The position numbers and the translations under genes are program-made. The notes beneath the pieces are model-generated. The model was given only the letters and a program-made list of their open reading frames with translations. It was not told where the DNA came from and made no database searches. Shown here piece after piece: positions 1-12,255 of a stretch of 64,000 nucleotides of DNA (its first letter is position 1; every line of letters starts with the position of its first letter). The stretch comes from Gorsachius magnificus (taxonomy: Eukaryota; Chordata; Aves; Pelecaniformes; Ardeidae). The stretch spans positions 68,866,286-68,930,285 of the forward strand of contig CM067086.1 in the NCBI GenBank assembly GCA_034008185.1, in the 5' to 3' direction.

Positions 1-58
1 CCCGCAGCCTCCTCTGCTCCAGGCTGAACACCCCCAACTCTCCCAGCCTGGCCTCATA
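1..58 (-). mobile_element. CR1 fragment, group B, cut by window edge
   Basis: On the - strand this reads GAGGCCAGGCTGGGAGAG and continues into the CAGCCTGGAGCAGAGGAGG block of group B. Similarity begins near position 58, so the copy is 5' truncated there and its 3' end lies outside the window to the left. Confidence 0.85.
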
Positions 59-2307
59 AGAGAGGTGCTACATTGACAGAGCTTCCTTTTACTGAAGGAC
101 CAGATGGTGACCAGAAAAATAAGTGAGTGAAAAAAAATTGTTTCACCATGAGTGTTGGTGATGGTGGTTCCGAAGGCTCCCTTCGTCCTAGATGGATTTG
201 TGGCTGTGCTGAAATGGGGATGCAGGCGTCGGGCACTGTGCAGAGCCAGGCGGCTCCCCGTGGGCACGTTGCTCCTTTGCACCGTCCGTATTTTTATGAT
301 GCGCTCCGTAACTTCCCCGATTTGTGCCATTCCTTAGCGCTCGCTTGTTAGAGGGGTGGTTTCTGGGGCGGGCTTTTGGGCAGGGCATCCCCCTCTCTGC
401 TCAGTATGTGTTGGTCAATATTAAAGCGCCCAATCCTGCAAATGGTGAAGTGCTTCCCGTGGGCCTGGGTGGTTTAAAAAACTGGTTTGGCTGCTAAATA
501 TTTTGAAAGAACTGGAAGTAGTCACTTGAGGAAAGAGCAAGGGTGCAGCATACCTGTCCGGGTGGAGGAGGAGAGCTGGGCACCTTGGTTCAAAGGCACC
601 AGGCAGAGGAAGGTCTCTTGCAATATTTAGGATTAGGCTTTTAAGAAGGTTGCTTGACACAGCAGATAGCAAATACTAAGTGAATCTTAGATGTTCTTTG
701 GGTATGTAAGTGCTAACATGTGTTAAAGCTTTCTTTAACCTCTCATGTGGTAGTTTTCTTTAACCACCGTGAAAATTCTTCCTTGCAATTACATACGAGG
801 GATTTTTGATTGAAGCAGTATAATATTTAACAGTGAAATGTATAAAACTTGTAGTTATTTTCCAGATTACTTTTAAAGAGACAAATAATGTGTGTGAATT
901 AGGGGGCCTCTTCATTCTAAAACTAACATTTTTACATAGACTACCTGAATGTTTATTTATCTCTTAGAAAGGCACATAGGAATTCATAGCAGTTAAACCA
1001 ATATGTTTTAATAAACATTAGCTGCTATTTCCGTTAGTTCTTCTGTGGTTTTTTGAGTTTGCTTTTTTATTTGTTTTTCTGTTTTTGTCTTAGCCTACCT
1101 AAAAAAAATTCTGGGAGAGAGATACTCAGTTATCTTCCAAAGGCAAAAAAACATACTCAAAAGGTCACACTTTTGCAACACTTGGTAGGACTTTTCCTGA
1201 AAGGATTTCTGAAAATACAGCTCTGAAATATTATGATGAATTGACCCGAGAAGGAGCAGCAGAGACCTTTCTGGTCTTTGCGAGGCAGCAGAGCTTGGAT
1301 TGGGGGTTTTTTTGAGGTCTGAGGGCAGAGTTCCTCCCAATAACTGGAAGGGCACATCTCGTGAAGCGGGGAAAATGAGCAAATAGAGCACAGGAAAAGG
1401 AGGGAGGCAGCAAGTCTGGTACTAAAATAATAATAAGAGTTCTCATATCTAATCAGGTAGTTATGTTGCAAGTTTCTTTAGAGTCACATCGAATCTTGAG
1501 TTTCTCCCCAACCGAGGAGCTTTTATTCACTGATTAAAGATCCAGGAGGCCTGCGAAGAGATTTGAATAGGGGAAACAATATAGTTTTAGCAGCAGGGGA
1601 GGGGATGATTTGATCAACAGCAGTTTGGGTAGGGCTGGTCTGGAGGAACGAGATGTGATGGGACCACACCGAGATGCTCTAGAAGGCTGGTTCTGGTGGG
1701 ACTCCTTTTAGATGTTGCTTTGAGTTGATCTCCGCGTAGGTCAGCCCTTTGGTAACTGTGGGAAGCCTGCTCCAGGGAGAAGGATGAACAGATATGGAAA
1801 TCTTTTCCCCATATTTGAATTTAAAACAAGCTTCCTGGCGTTTGACAGATCTTCAGTGCATTTGTTTTTTCACAACTTGTTCATCCACTTCCAAAACAAA
1901 TGTCTTGATTTATGACCATTGGCTGCTGCTAGGGAGCAGCTCTAAGCAGAGGCAACTCCCATGGCTTGCAGCCACACACAGCGCGGTGGCTACGTGGAAC
2001 AGGGCCATGCAGCTTTTGGTTCACATCACAGCATTGTTGTGGGATTGCAGCCTCTTTTATGGGTCCATAAAACACTTGGAGACCAAGTGCACAGCTAGCA
2101 AAACTAAATACAGCTCAGACCTACCTGCAAAATTGGCGGATGATGTTTGTGTGTAGTATCTCTTCAGCTGAAAAATGCTTTAAAATAAGGACAGAGCTTT
2201 TCCCAGCTAGCTATCTGCAGAGCATGTGGGCTCCAAGGGCTGCTGGTGGGTCCCTGCTTCTCCTCGGTCCTTGGGATGGGGAGAGACAAAGTCAGGTGCA
2301 TGACTTA

Positions 2308-3233
2308 GTTGGAGGCCTGTAGCTAGTGAGGTTCCCCAGGGCTCAGGACTCGGCCTGGTCTTGTTCAACGTCTTCATCAATGACCTGGACGAGGGGACAG
2401 AGTATACCACCAGCAAGTTTGCTGATGACGCAAAACTGGGAGGAGTGACTGATCCACAGCAAGGCTGTGCTGCCATGCAGCAGGACCTGGACAGGGTGGA
2501 GAGTTGGGCGGAGAGGAACCTGATGAAATTCAACAAGGGCAAGTGCCGAGTGCTGCCCCTGGGGAGGTTGAACCCCATGCACCAGTACAGGCTGGGGGCT
2601 GACCTGCTGGGAAGCAGCTCTGCCGAGAGGGACCTGGGAGTCCTGGTGGATGACAAGGTGGCCATGAGCCAGCAGGGTGCCCTTGTTGCCAAGAAGGCCA
2701 ATAGCATCCTGGGGTGCATTAAGAGGAGCATGGCCAGCAGGACGAGGGAGGATCTCCTCCCCCTCTACTCTGCCCTGCTGAGACCCCACCTGGAGCACTG
2801 GGTCCAGGTCTGGGCTCCCCAGTTCAAGGAAGATGAGGAACTCCTGGAGAGAGTCCAGAGGAGGGCAACAAGGAGATGAGGGGACTGGAGCATCTCCCCT
2901 ACAAGGAAAGGGGGGCTGGGCTTGTTCAGCCGGAGAAGAGAAGGCTGAGAGGGGACCTCATCAACACCTACAAATATCTCAAGGGGGGGGGGGGGCCAAA
3001 AGAGGTTCCAGTTGAACGGGAGGAAGAACTTGTTGCTTGAGGGTGCTGAGCCCTGGCCCAGGCTGCCCAGGGGGGCTGTGGAGTCTCCTTCTCTGGAGAT
3101 CTTGAACCCCCGCCTGGCCGCTGTCCTGTGCCCCCTGCTCTGGGTGAGCCTGCTTGGGCAGGGGGGTGGCACTGGGGGAGCTCCGGAGGGCCCTGCCAGC
3201 CCCTGCCAGTCTGGGATTCTGGGATTCTGTGTG
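2308..3233 (+). mobile_element. CR1 LINE, group A, with reverse-transcriptase palm and internal deletion
   Basis: This is one of the longest CR1 copies here. It covers the end of the reverse transcriptase: FINDLDEG, then the catalytic palm motif FADD at 2418-2429, then the thumb region ([35 protein letters not shown]). An open frame runs from about 2361 to 2876 and then breaks. At 2983-2995 a run of 13 G replaces the segment that normally encodes [24 protein letters not shown], so about 80 bases are missing. It ends in two GGGATTCT units. It lacks the 5' half of the element and cannot be autonomous. Confidence 0.92.
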
Positions 3234-4246
3234 ACTTGCCTGTGGTGGTGGGACAGCTGCTAAGGACACTGCTTCCTTCGTGGCATCTTGTAAGCCAAAG
3301 AGCATCGCCACGGTATTGTTCAAGATTTGTATTTTCAGACATTATAATTGTAATTTCCGAAAACATAAGGAATAGCAGCACAGCCTATAAAAGATCATCA
3401 GCAGAGCAGACTCTGTTGTAAGATTGTGGATTATACCTGTTCTGTGGCTTTTTAAAGCAGCTCATCATTATTCAAGAATCACTAGAGCTAGTCAAATAAA
3501 GCAAATAATGATTTGCAGATATGTGGGAAAATTAATGTTGCAGCTTTAGTCCGAAGTTATTTCTTGTTTGTTTACTCATTTGAATATTTTTCACTTGCAA
3601 AAGTTTCACGTGTTTTAGCACAAATATTTAATCTTATAAAACTCCAAGCTGCTGAGTGATGCTTGCTGCTTGATCGGTATTTTCAGAAGATTTATTGTCC
3701 TATCAAGGAGCAAGACAGAGGCATCAGGCAGGAAAATCCCCGCGCCTGTCTGCAGCCAGCAGGGGCAATCTGAACCGCCAAATCAAAGTTAGCAAATTCT
3801 TGAGAGCGGTGACGAGGCTTCTGCGGTTGCAAATCCTTCTACACACCATCCCCTACCATGTGCTGTTGCAGTCGATGAAAAACCATAACCATGGAAATCT
3901 ACCTAACTCAAAATCCATCTAACTTAAAAGTTAGACCTTGTTAGGTCTGAAATTTAGCTTAGCTGGAAAACATCAGATTCCATCGAAATCCTAAGTCTGG
4001 TGCCTGCTGTCCCCTGCCTGGATGAAGTGTGAGAGTCAATCTCAGTCCTGTGGGCAAGGCGATGGGCAACACTTTGTGTGCCAGGGATAAAACCCAAGTT
4101 GTGTCATGTCCTCTGACTCCTTTGTGCAGGGGTTGTCTGCATCCGGGAGGAGAGGTCACCTCCCTGGGCTAAATGAGCTAACCAGTGGTATATCTCTATA
4201 ATACTGGCCCTGAATGGTAATGTGTGGGTTTGGCTTGCAGCTCTAT

Positions 4247-4801
4247 GACCGTGCCCCTGTGCTGGGCACTGGGGGGGCTGCCCCTGGAATGCTGGGGTCA
4301 GGGTTGGGCCCCTCCCTCCCCGAAGGACCTGGGGGGGCTGGAGCGTGTCCAGAGAAGGGCAGCGGAGCTGGGGAGGGGTCTGGAGCCCCAGGCTGCTGGG
4401 GAGCGGCTGGGGGAGCTGGGGGGGGTGTTCAGCCTGGAGCAGAGGAGGCGAGGGGGCCCTCGCTCCCTACAACTGCCTGAGAGGAGGGGGGAGCCGGGGG
4501 GTCGGGCTCTGCTCCCAGGGAAGGGGCGATGGGACGAGGGGCACCGACCTCAAGTTGTGCCAGGGCAGGTGAGGTTGGACATTGGGGAACAATTCCTTCC
4601 CCGAAAACGCTGTCAGGCCCTGGAAGGGGCTGCCCAGGGAAGGGGTCGAGTCCCCAGCCCTGGGGGGATTTAAGAGCCGGGCAGAGGTGGTGCTGGGGGC
4701 CAGGGTTTGGGGGTGGGATGGCAGGGGTAGGGGAACGTTTGGGCTGGAGGAGCTTAAAGGGCTTCTCCAACCCAAACAATTCTATGATTCTATGATTCTA
4801 T
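4247..4801 (+). mobile_element. CR1, group C, 3' part
   Basis: This copy starts at GACCGTGCCCCTGTGCTGGG, the same block seen near 36710, and ends in three ATTCTATG-type octamers after GAGCTTAAAGGG. It is the least deleted group C copy in the window and keeps the middle segment around 4436-4510 that three other copies lack. Its sequence is extremely rich in G on the + strand. No long intact frame is left. Confidence 0.9.
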
Positions 4802-5411
4802 TGGGATCATTCCCTGGTGCTCTGGGGGTGTCCCGGCTCCCTATTACCTGAAACTCATCTCTGCCAGACCTCCTCTATGAGATCTCCGCTCCTGGACACT
4901 GACTGGAAGTTGGGACAAGAACGATAAATTTAAGAGATGTCCTTTTTCTTGCTGATTTTCCCCCGTTCCATCCTCCAGGATATCAGCCGGGTTTCATGAC
5001 ACTGTGGTGTCAGTGCAGTTTCCCTGTCAGGCTGCTGTTAGTTCAGTTTTTAGTATATTAAATCGAGCATGAAAAGCAGCTAAAAGGCACCTGCCAGTGA
5101 TTTGTGCCGCGTGTGACCTTTCGCTGCTGCGAGCTCAGGCCTCCTCTTTGCCCTCTCCAGCTCTCGCTGAATGCCATCCCCTCGTGCCTTCTCTAATTTT
5201 CACCGTTAAGAGTCCTGGAGCAGAAAATGGCGAGTTTTTTGCTATGAGAAACTGTTGTTAGACCCGCTCCGCAGAAGTGTTCAACCGTTCAGCAACAAAG
5301 AACACCACTATTAGTTTTAAACCAAAATCATCTGAAAACTAATTGGAAACTGATGAGCTTCAGCTCATCCTGGCCTTCTGAGAAGAAAATAGCAGTTTGA
5401 TGAAAAAGAAG

Positions 5412-5972
5412 GAGGTTCTCCTCCCTCTCTGCTCTGCCCTGGGGAGACCCCACCTGGAGCACTGTCCAGCTCTGGGCTCCCCAGTTCAAGAAAGATGAGG
5501 AACTCCTAGAGAGAGTCCAGAGGAGGGCAACTAGGATGATGGGGGGACTGGAGCATCTCCCCTACCAGGAAAGGCTGAGGGAGCTGGGCTTGTTCAGCCT
5601 GGAGAAGAGAAGGCTGAGAGGGGATCTCATCAACATGGACAAATCTCTCAAGGGTGGGGGTCACGAGGACGGAGCCAGACTCTTCCCAGTGGTGCCCAGT
5701 GCCAGGACAAGGGGCCATGGGCACAACCTGAAGCAGAAGAGGTTCCAGTTGAACGGGAGGAAGAACTTGTTGACTGTGAGGGTGCCCGAGCCCTGGCCGA
5801 GGCTGCCCAGGGGGGCTGTGGAGTCTCCTTCTCTGGAGATCTTCAACCCCCGCCTGGCCGCTGTCCTGTGCCCCCTGCTCTGGGTGAGCCTGCTTGGAGC
5901 AGGGGGGTGGCACTGGGGGAGCTCTGGAGGGCCCTGCCAACCCCTGCCAGTCTGGGATTCTTGGATTCTGTG
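5412..5972 (+). mobile_element. CR1, group A, 3' part
   Basis: It begins in the thumb region ([14 protein letters not shown] equivalent) and runs to the tail, which reads GGGATTCTTGGATTCTGTG. The frame encoding [20 protein letters not shown] and [20 protein letters not shown] is open from about 5536 to the 3' end. It is very close in sequence to the copy at 11643-12255. Confidence 0.92.
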
Positions 5973-6076
5973 AAATTTATTTAGGAAAAGTCAATTTTGC
6001 ATTCAGATGTTTTTAAGATGGTTCTTGTTGACCACTAACAATGAAAACTGCTATTTAACATTAATTTTCCATTTTT

Positions 6077-6092
6077 GGGGGGGGAGGGGGGG
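6077..6092 (+). repeat. G-rich run
   Basis: Eight G, one A and seven G follow a short T run. It is not inside a recognised CR1. Confidence 0.9.
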
Positions 6093-7535
6093 TAGTTGAT
6101 ACGCTCACCATTGTGTTTCTCTGGAAGGAGTTGGATTCAGGAGCTTCCTCATTTTGATGTATTATTTCCCCCATACGATTCTCCATAACGGTCACCCTGT
6201 AGGAACCCAGGAGATATCACTGCGTCGCCCTTAAATTGCATCTTGGGCAGAGCGTTGCCCATCCACGACCTGGTTCATCGGCGAGGAAATGCGGGAATGG
6301 GCTCCCTGTGCTTTTGGAGTGGGAGAGAAACAGTCCTGTCTGCCCCCAGCATTGCTGCAAGGGCATTTGCTCAATGGCTTCACTTATTTGTCCATCAAAG
6401 CATTCTCCGGAGTGGCAGTAAGCATCCTCTGCAGAAGTTCAACTTCGTTAGGGAAAAAAATTTGGGTTTTTTCTTTGAAAAAAAAAATAGAGAAAAAAGG
6501 GTAGATTTTTATTTGTCTGACCTTTTGCACACGGGTAGGGCTGATAAATTTGCCGCTACAACCTAAAATAAATAGATCCAATTACTTGAGCAGCTGCAAT
6601 ATAAACCTCATCTTCCTCCTCCTGGCTCGCCAAGACCCATGCGTGCTAAGGCGATGCACCCCTCTCGTTCTCCTTTTCCCAGAGTAATTACTGCTTATAA
6701 ATGGAATTTGGCAACACAGAGTATCGCTGGGCTGGGAGGAAAATACTTCTGTATTTGTTAGTGCTGTCATATTTCCTTTGTTAGGAAGTTATGGGATAGT
6801 TGTAGTCGCTGCCATGGCGGTGTCCTGCTGTGTGGATGGCAGTCGTGTTAGGCTGGGACACGGGTCCTGCCCCAAGGAGTCTGCAGTGGGATTGCAGCCA
6901 AGCAGAGAAATGCAGATGGATGCGGGTGCCGGGGGAGATGGACCCGACAGCAAACCCCAAGTGCCGCCATAGCCCGTGCTGGGCTTGGTATACGCACTGC
7001 CAAGCTTGCAGGATTTAAGTTATCTGTTTCATTTTATAAATTATCTATTTAGTTTTCTCGGTTTGTTTGGGTTTTTTTTTTAAGTTTAAATGTTGGGGAT
7101 ATATTTATTTAAAAATATGCCTTTTTTTTTAATATACCAGTCAGATTTTATTGTTGTGTAAATACACCTGAAATAGTTCTACCGCAGGCCACGATCTCCC
7201 CTTTCCCTTTTTGATTCCCAATAAAGATTTTAAAAACCTTTTTCAATAGTCTTACAACAAGGAAAGGATCTCGGAAAATAACTCCATGAGGATTTCTGGG
7301 AAAGAAACCAGAAACTGAAGAAGAGCTTGGGGCAGATGCTGGGCTGGCACCCGATGGAACCCACAGTGCCCTGGCTGTTCCTGCCAGCCGGGCTCCTGCC
7401 CGGAGCACTGAGGTGGTTCCTATGTAAGAAATGTTTGCTAAGGCCTGATGGCAAGGCAGTAAATTGTGATGGGTGTGGATTGTAAAAAATGGCTTATTAG
7501 GGTATTTTTCAGGTGCCAGTGGTATATTGTGAAAG

Positions 7536-7704
7536 CTATATTATATAATATATAATATAATATATAATATATATTGTATATTATAATATATATATTATAT
7601 ATTATATATCATTTTTTTTTACTATATACTATATGTACTATGTACTATATACTATGTACTATATAAATAATATCATATGTATAATATTATATAATGCTAT
7701 ATAT
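7536..7704. repeat. AT-rich self-complementary tract
   Basis: About 169 bases of TATA and ATAATATAT units, a 9-T run at 7612-7620, then repeated ACTATAT and ACTATGT units. Many sub-stretches are palindromic. It touches the 3' end of the CR1 at 7705. Confidence 0.9.
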
Positions 7705-7833
7705 TCATAGAATCCTAGAATCCCAGGTTGGAAGGGATCAAGGATCATCTGGTCCAGCCTTTCTAGGCAAGAGCCCAGACTAGACAAGATGGCCCAGCAC
7801 CCTGTCCAGCTGAGGCTTGAACATGTCCAGTGT
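7705..7833 (-). mobile_element. CR1 3' end, group D
   Basis: On the - strand it ends GGGATTCTAGGATTCTATGA, with AACCTGGGATT just before. Only the last 130 bases are present. Its 3' end abuts the AT-rich tract at 7536-7704. Confidence 0.88.
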
Positions 7834-10593
7834 GATAAATTATGTCCAATATTGATAAACTGTAAAAAATATGGTGGACGTTCCCTCCTCCATTTGTTGG
7901 TCTAGGTGCTGCCTCTGCTAATTAGCTCTAATTATCAAAGGTGTGCTTCAGGACAGCTCATTTACTGCTATTCTGCATGATGGCAGTGGTCCCATCAGTA
8001 GCTGGGAGCTGCGGGGGTCCCCAGCCCTCCCTGGGCGTCCCCTCCCTTCCCTGGCCCGGCTCCTGCCTGACTGCACCGAGGAGAAACACCCTGGCTTGGT
8101 GCTTGTCCCTTGGTCCAAAAAAGTTCAGAAAACTTCGATAGGGTCACATCTGGAAAGCAAATTTCCATGCAAATCAGGATTCCCCTTGGCACGTCGCTGG
8201 CTGTTTTCTGTGCACAGGGCTGGTTTGTGAGTGCACAGTCCCAGGTTGGGTTTGCGATTCTATTTTAGTTTACAGGTAGATGTGCAGATGTTCTTTTTTC
8301 TATTTCTGGGCATAACGCTTTCATTTCACTGAAATAAATCCATTACCCAAGGTTTTAATATCTGTATCTGAGCTTTGGCTGGAAAATCGCTGTTGCCATT
8401 TTCATGGGGATCACAGTCATTATGGACTTGAGTTTCCTCAAACCTTCTGGCCATCTAAGTCTGGTCCTCTCTGTGTCCTGGCCATCTGGTTTCACTCAGT
8501 CACCTCCACATCCAACTCAGTAGCTAAGTAAAACTGCAAATTTGACTACAGTATAGATTCCAGGCATACATGGATTCTGAGGTGTACTTTTACGATCTGG
8601 TCAAATTCCTTTGGATTTTCTGTCTCCTTAAAAGACCGAGCAAGATCTGTAAGGCCAGCACTGGAAGAACTTTCCCATTGCCTCAAAAGAGTATTTTTGT
8701 GATTCTTTTTTTGCCTAACTCTTCAGCATTATTAGGACCTCTCAACTTCTTCACAACACAGAGCCTATGCTTTATTTTTTTCACTTATTTAAGTGTATAT
8801 GCACTTGTTTTCCACAGGACTTTCCGGGAACCGAGGAAATACGATGTCCTGTAATCTCAAATCTGCCACCACGCTAGTTAGCTTTAAACTGTAATGATTG
8901 TTATAGTTCATGGGGCTTATTATTATTTTTTCAAATGTGGGCATATTTGGGTTTTATTTATCTGGAAAAACCCAGTGTTCGTTTAGCTTTAAGAAGATAG
9001 AGGCAGACTGGGGTTGAGATGCTTCGTTATCCACCCACTTCTGGAAGTCGTTGGAGGCGTTTTCATGGTGATTGTGTCCTGCCTATATAAAGGGATAACA
9101 GCAGCTGTAAATCACTTAAGAGCCATAAAGATTAAATAGACTTAAGTCTAGACCTGTCTAGGCTTGCGTTGTGCTTCCACCACTCTCACACCCGAGAGCG
9201 GTTTTGTAGGGCCCCGGGGATGGGACCAACTCATGTGGTCTTTGCAGAGCCCAAAGCAAAGGCAGCTCCTAACGGGGCAGGCGAGGGTGCTTCTCCTCCC
9301 CCCTATGGTGCTGGTGTTTTGGGGTGGTTTGGTGGATTCCTCATGGGAGAAGCGTGGCGGAGGAGGGCTGACAGGGTGGAAGATGCAGGCAGAGCTGCCA
9401 CCTGCTCCCGGCCACGCTGCTTGGCGCATCCTTGGCTGCCAGAGGGGTTCCGCGGGCAGTTTGTTTTAGCAGAGCTGGGTCGAGAGCAGTTTAATGGTCC
9501 TGGCTGAGTATTTATACAAATCCCTTGGAAGGGAGCGCTGTGGGAACGGCTGTGCCCTCCAGCCCTCGCCGTCGGTCTGGCCGCTTCTCCGCGCTAGCCA
9601 GGAAGCTGACTTGAATTTATTTTTTGGTGGTGTTTTGTTTTCTGCTGCGTTAAATAAAACCAAGTCAGGACCTGGAAAGCTTAAAGCGCCGTTTCATTTT
9701 AGTTTTCAATTGCATATGAAAATAATCCTCAGAATAGCTGGAGGCACCCGGAAAGAACAGCTGGAGGATGGAGCGACGTGGGAATAATGACTGCGGAGGG
9801 GTGGAAATGGCGTAAGGCTTTGCCAGCATCGTAATGAGTCCTGCGGTGCAGACGAACAGAGCGCTCTTTCCCCAGCCTGTTTCAGCAGCCACTGATCTGC
9901 CAGAGCTTGTGCTCCCACCGCTGGCTTTAACCGCCCCTCGTCGGCGTATCGGGCCCGGCCAGGTCTGACCCTGTTCCGACTTCAACTTCCACAGCAAAAA
10001 ATGGCAGCGAGGTGTCCAAATGGCTGCCGTACTTCTCTAAAGGGATAGTTCCTGACGTTTGCTTTGAACCAGCTGCACGACAGCTTCGCTGGGGCTCTCC
10101 CTTTCAGATAGCTCCAGACATCGCCGGCTGTTTGCACCGCTAATGAACGCTGAGCTGTTTGCAGAGAAATACCCACAGCAGCTCCAGGATGGCCTTCCTG
10201 AAAGGCACCACTTGATTAGGCTCCATTAGGCTGGAGTTCATTAGGAACCGGGTTTTCCTTTCCAACTGATGAATTAATTCCGTGCGTGGCTTTTATTGCC
10301 CATTTACTCGATATTGCAGTATTGTTCTGCAGCTGCTCTCCTGGCCAGATTCAGATTTAAATCCCCAGCGATGTCCCCCGGCATTGCAGCCTGCCCGTAC
10401 TGCCCGGGGCGGCTCTGGGTGCCAACACCCGACAGCATCCCAGGTCCTGTGAACCCGGCAGCAATTCTTGCCCTCTATCTCCTGTCTTCAGGTCTTTCAT
10501 TAATAGGCAAGAAACGCCCCCATCCATGCCTGCGCACCCTGATCTGTGGGAGCTTGGAGGGGTTATGAAGAGCTGTTGCTGATGTACATTCTT

Positions 10594-10726
10594 CCCTGGG
10601 AACATTCCAGGCCAGGTTGGAGGGGGCTGTGAGCAACCTGATGTGGTTCAAGGTGTCCCTGCTCCCTGCAGGGGTGTTGGACCTCTAGGGGTCCCTTCCA
10701 ACCCAAACCATTCTATGATTCTATGA
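10594..10726 (+). mobile_element. CR1 3' end, group B-like
   Basis: It starts at CCTGGGAACATTCCAGGCC and ends with two ATTCTATGA units after CTCTAGGGGTCCCTTCCAAC. The copy is 130 bases and heavily 5' truncated. Confidence 0.9.
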
Positions 10727-11642
10727 AAAAAATAGAGCTTTCCTGTCAAGTCTACCGGCTGCCTGCTTGCGGGGGCTTCAGGGTTGCAGCGTCTTGGTGC
10801 GGCTTTGCTGAGGAAGCCTGCAGAGCTGTGTGTCAAACCTTTATTTTTAGGTTCAGAACAAATGGTATTGGAGGAAGGCAAAACCTATTAAAATATTTGA
10901 ATAGACATTATATATGTTACATTGGCTCTGTGGATCTATGCAAGCGCGTATCAGGCAGCAGGCTTCCATGCTGCTATATTATACATATATAAATGAATCA
11001 TTTTTTGTTATAAAAGCACACAACCCCCCCTGCCAACAACATAATATGTAGTGTTTACCTTGTAACCGATAAAATACTCGCGGATGTGGCCTGGGAGACG
11101 GAGTGCTGCCTCTGCTGGAAGCTGAAGAAATGCCACACAGTTTTCCTGACAGTAATCTTCAGAGCCTGGGCATGATATATCAGAGGCACAGGCATAGACA
11201 CAAAATAAAAAATAAAAAAAAAAACAAATAAAATTGACTTCCTAGCCCAAGCCTTCATTACCAGGCAGGATACAAATCCTTGCAAGTAACTTTCCCTCAC
11301 AGGCAAGCATGCCCTCAATAACTTAAAAAAATGGAAAGGAAAGAAGAAAGGGGGCCTTTTTAGGCTGGAATGACTTTCCACTGAGGCACATCCCCTGGGC
11401 AATAAAGTAATTTACAGTATGTTCCAATCAGATGCTGGAAACGGCACTAGCTGACACTGTCCCGGCCTCGCCGGCATTTTGCAGAGGCGGTGGTTTAGCA
11501 CCGCTCCCTGGCTGGGGGAGCGTGCATCCCACCTCCCGCATCGCCCTGTCCACCATAGGCTGCTCTGCAAGGCAGCCATGCAGTCCCCTGCCCACCCAGA
11601 CCCGCAGCCCCCCGAGAAACTGGTGTCACCTCATTTCTCAGT

Positions 11643-12255
11643 AAGGCCAATGGCACCCTGGGGTGCCTTCAGAGGAGTGTGGCCAGCAGGGTGAGGGAGG
11701 TTCTCCTCCCCCTCTACTCTGCCCTGGGGAGACCCCACCTGGAGCACGGGGTCCAGTTCTGGGCTCCCCGGTTCAAGAAAGATGAGGAACTCCTAGAGAG
11801 AGTCCAGAGGAGGGCAACTAGGATGATGGGGGGACTGGAGCATCTCCCCTACGAGGAAAGGCTGAGGGAGCTGGGCTTGTTCAGCCTGGAGAAGAGAAGG
11901 CTGAGAGGGGATCTCATCAACATGGACAAATATCTCAAGGGTGGGGGTCACGAGGACAGAGCCAGACTCTTCCCAGTGGTGCCCAGCGCCAGGACAAGGG
12001 GCCATGGGCACAAACTGGAGCAGAAGAGGTTCCAGTTGAACGGGAGGAAGAACTTGTTGACTGTGAGGGTGATGGAGCCCTGGCCCAGGCTGCCCAGGGG
12101 GGCTGTGGAGTCTCCTTCTCTGGAGATCTTCAACCCCCGCCTGGCCGCTGTCCTGTGCCCCCTGCTCTGGGTGAGCCTGCTTGGGCAGGGGGGTGGCACT
12201 GGGGGAGCTCCGGAGGGCCCTGACAACCTCTGCCATGCTGGGATTCTGGGATTTA
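11643..12255 (+). mobile_element. CR1, group A, with open C-terminal frame
   Basis: This copy begins near GGCCAATGGCACCCTGGGG and ends GGGATTCTGGGATT. An unbroken frame from 11679 covers the reverse-transcriptase thumb and C-terminal region ([57 protein letters not shown]). It then runs past the element end into unique sequence and stops at 12336-12338. The intact frame and the near identity with other A copies point to a recent insertion. Confidence 0.93.

Noticed and set aside
2207..2731. 174-codon open frame on the - strand
   Set aside because: It is the antisense shadow of the CR1 reverse-transcriptase region at 2308.
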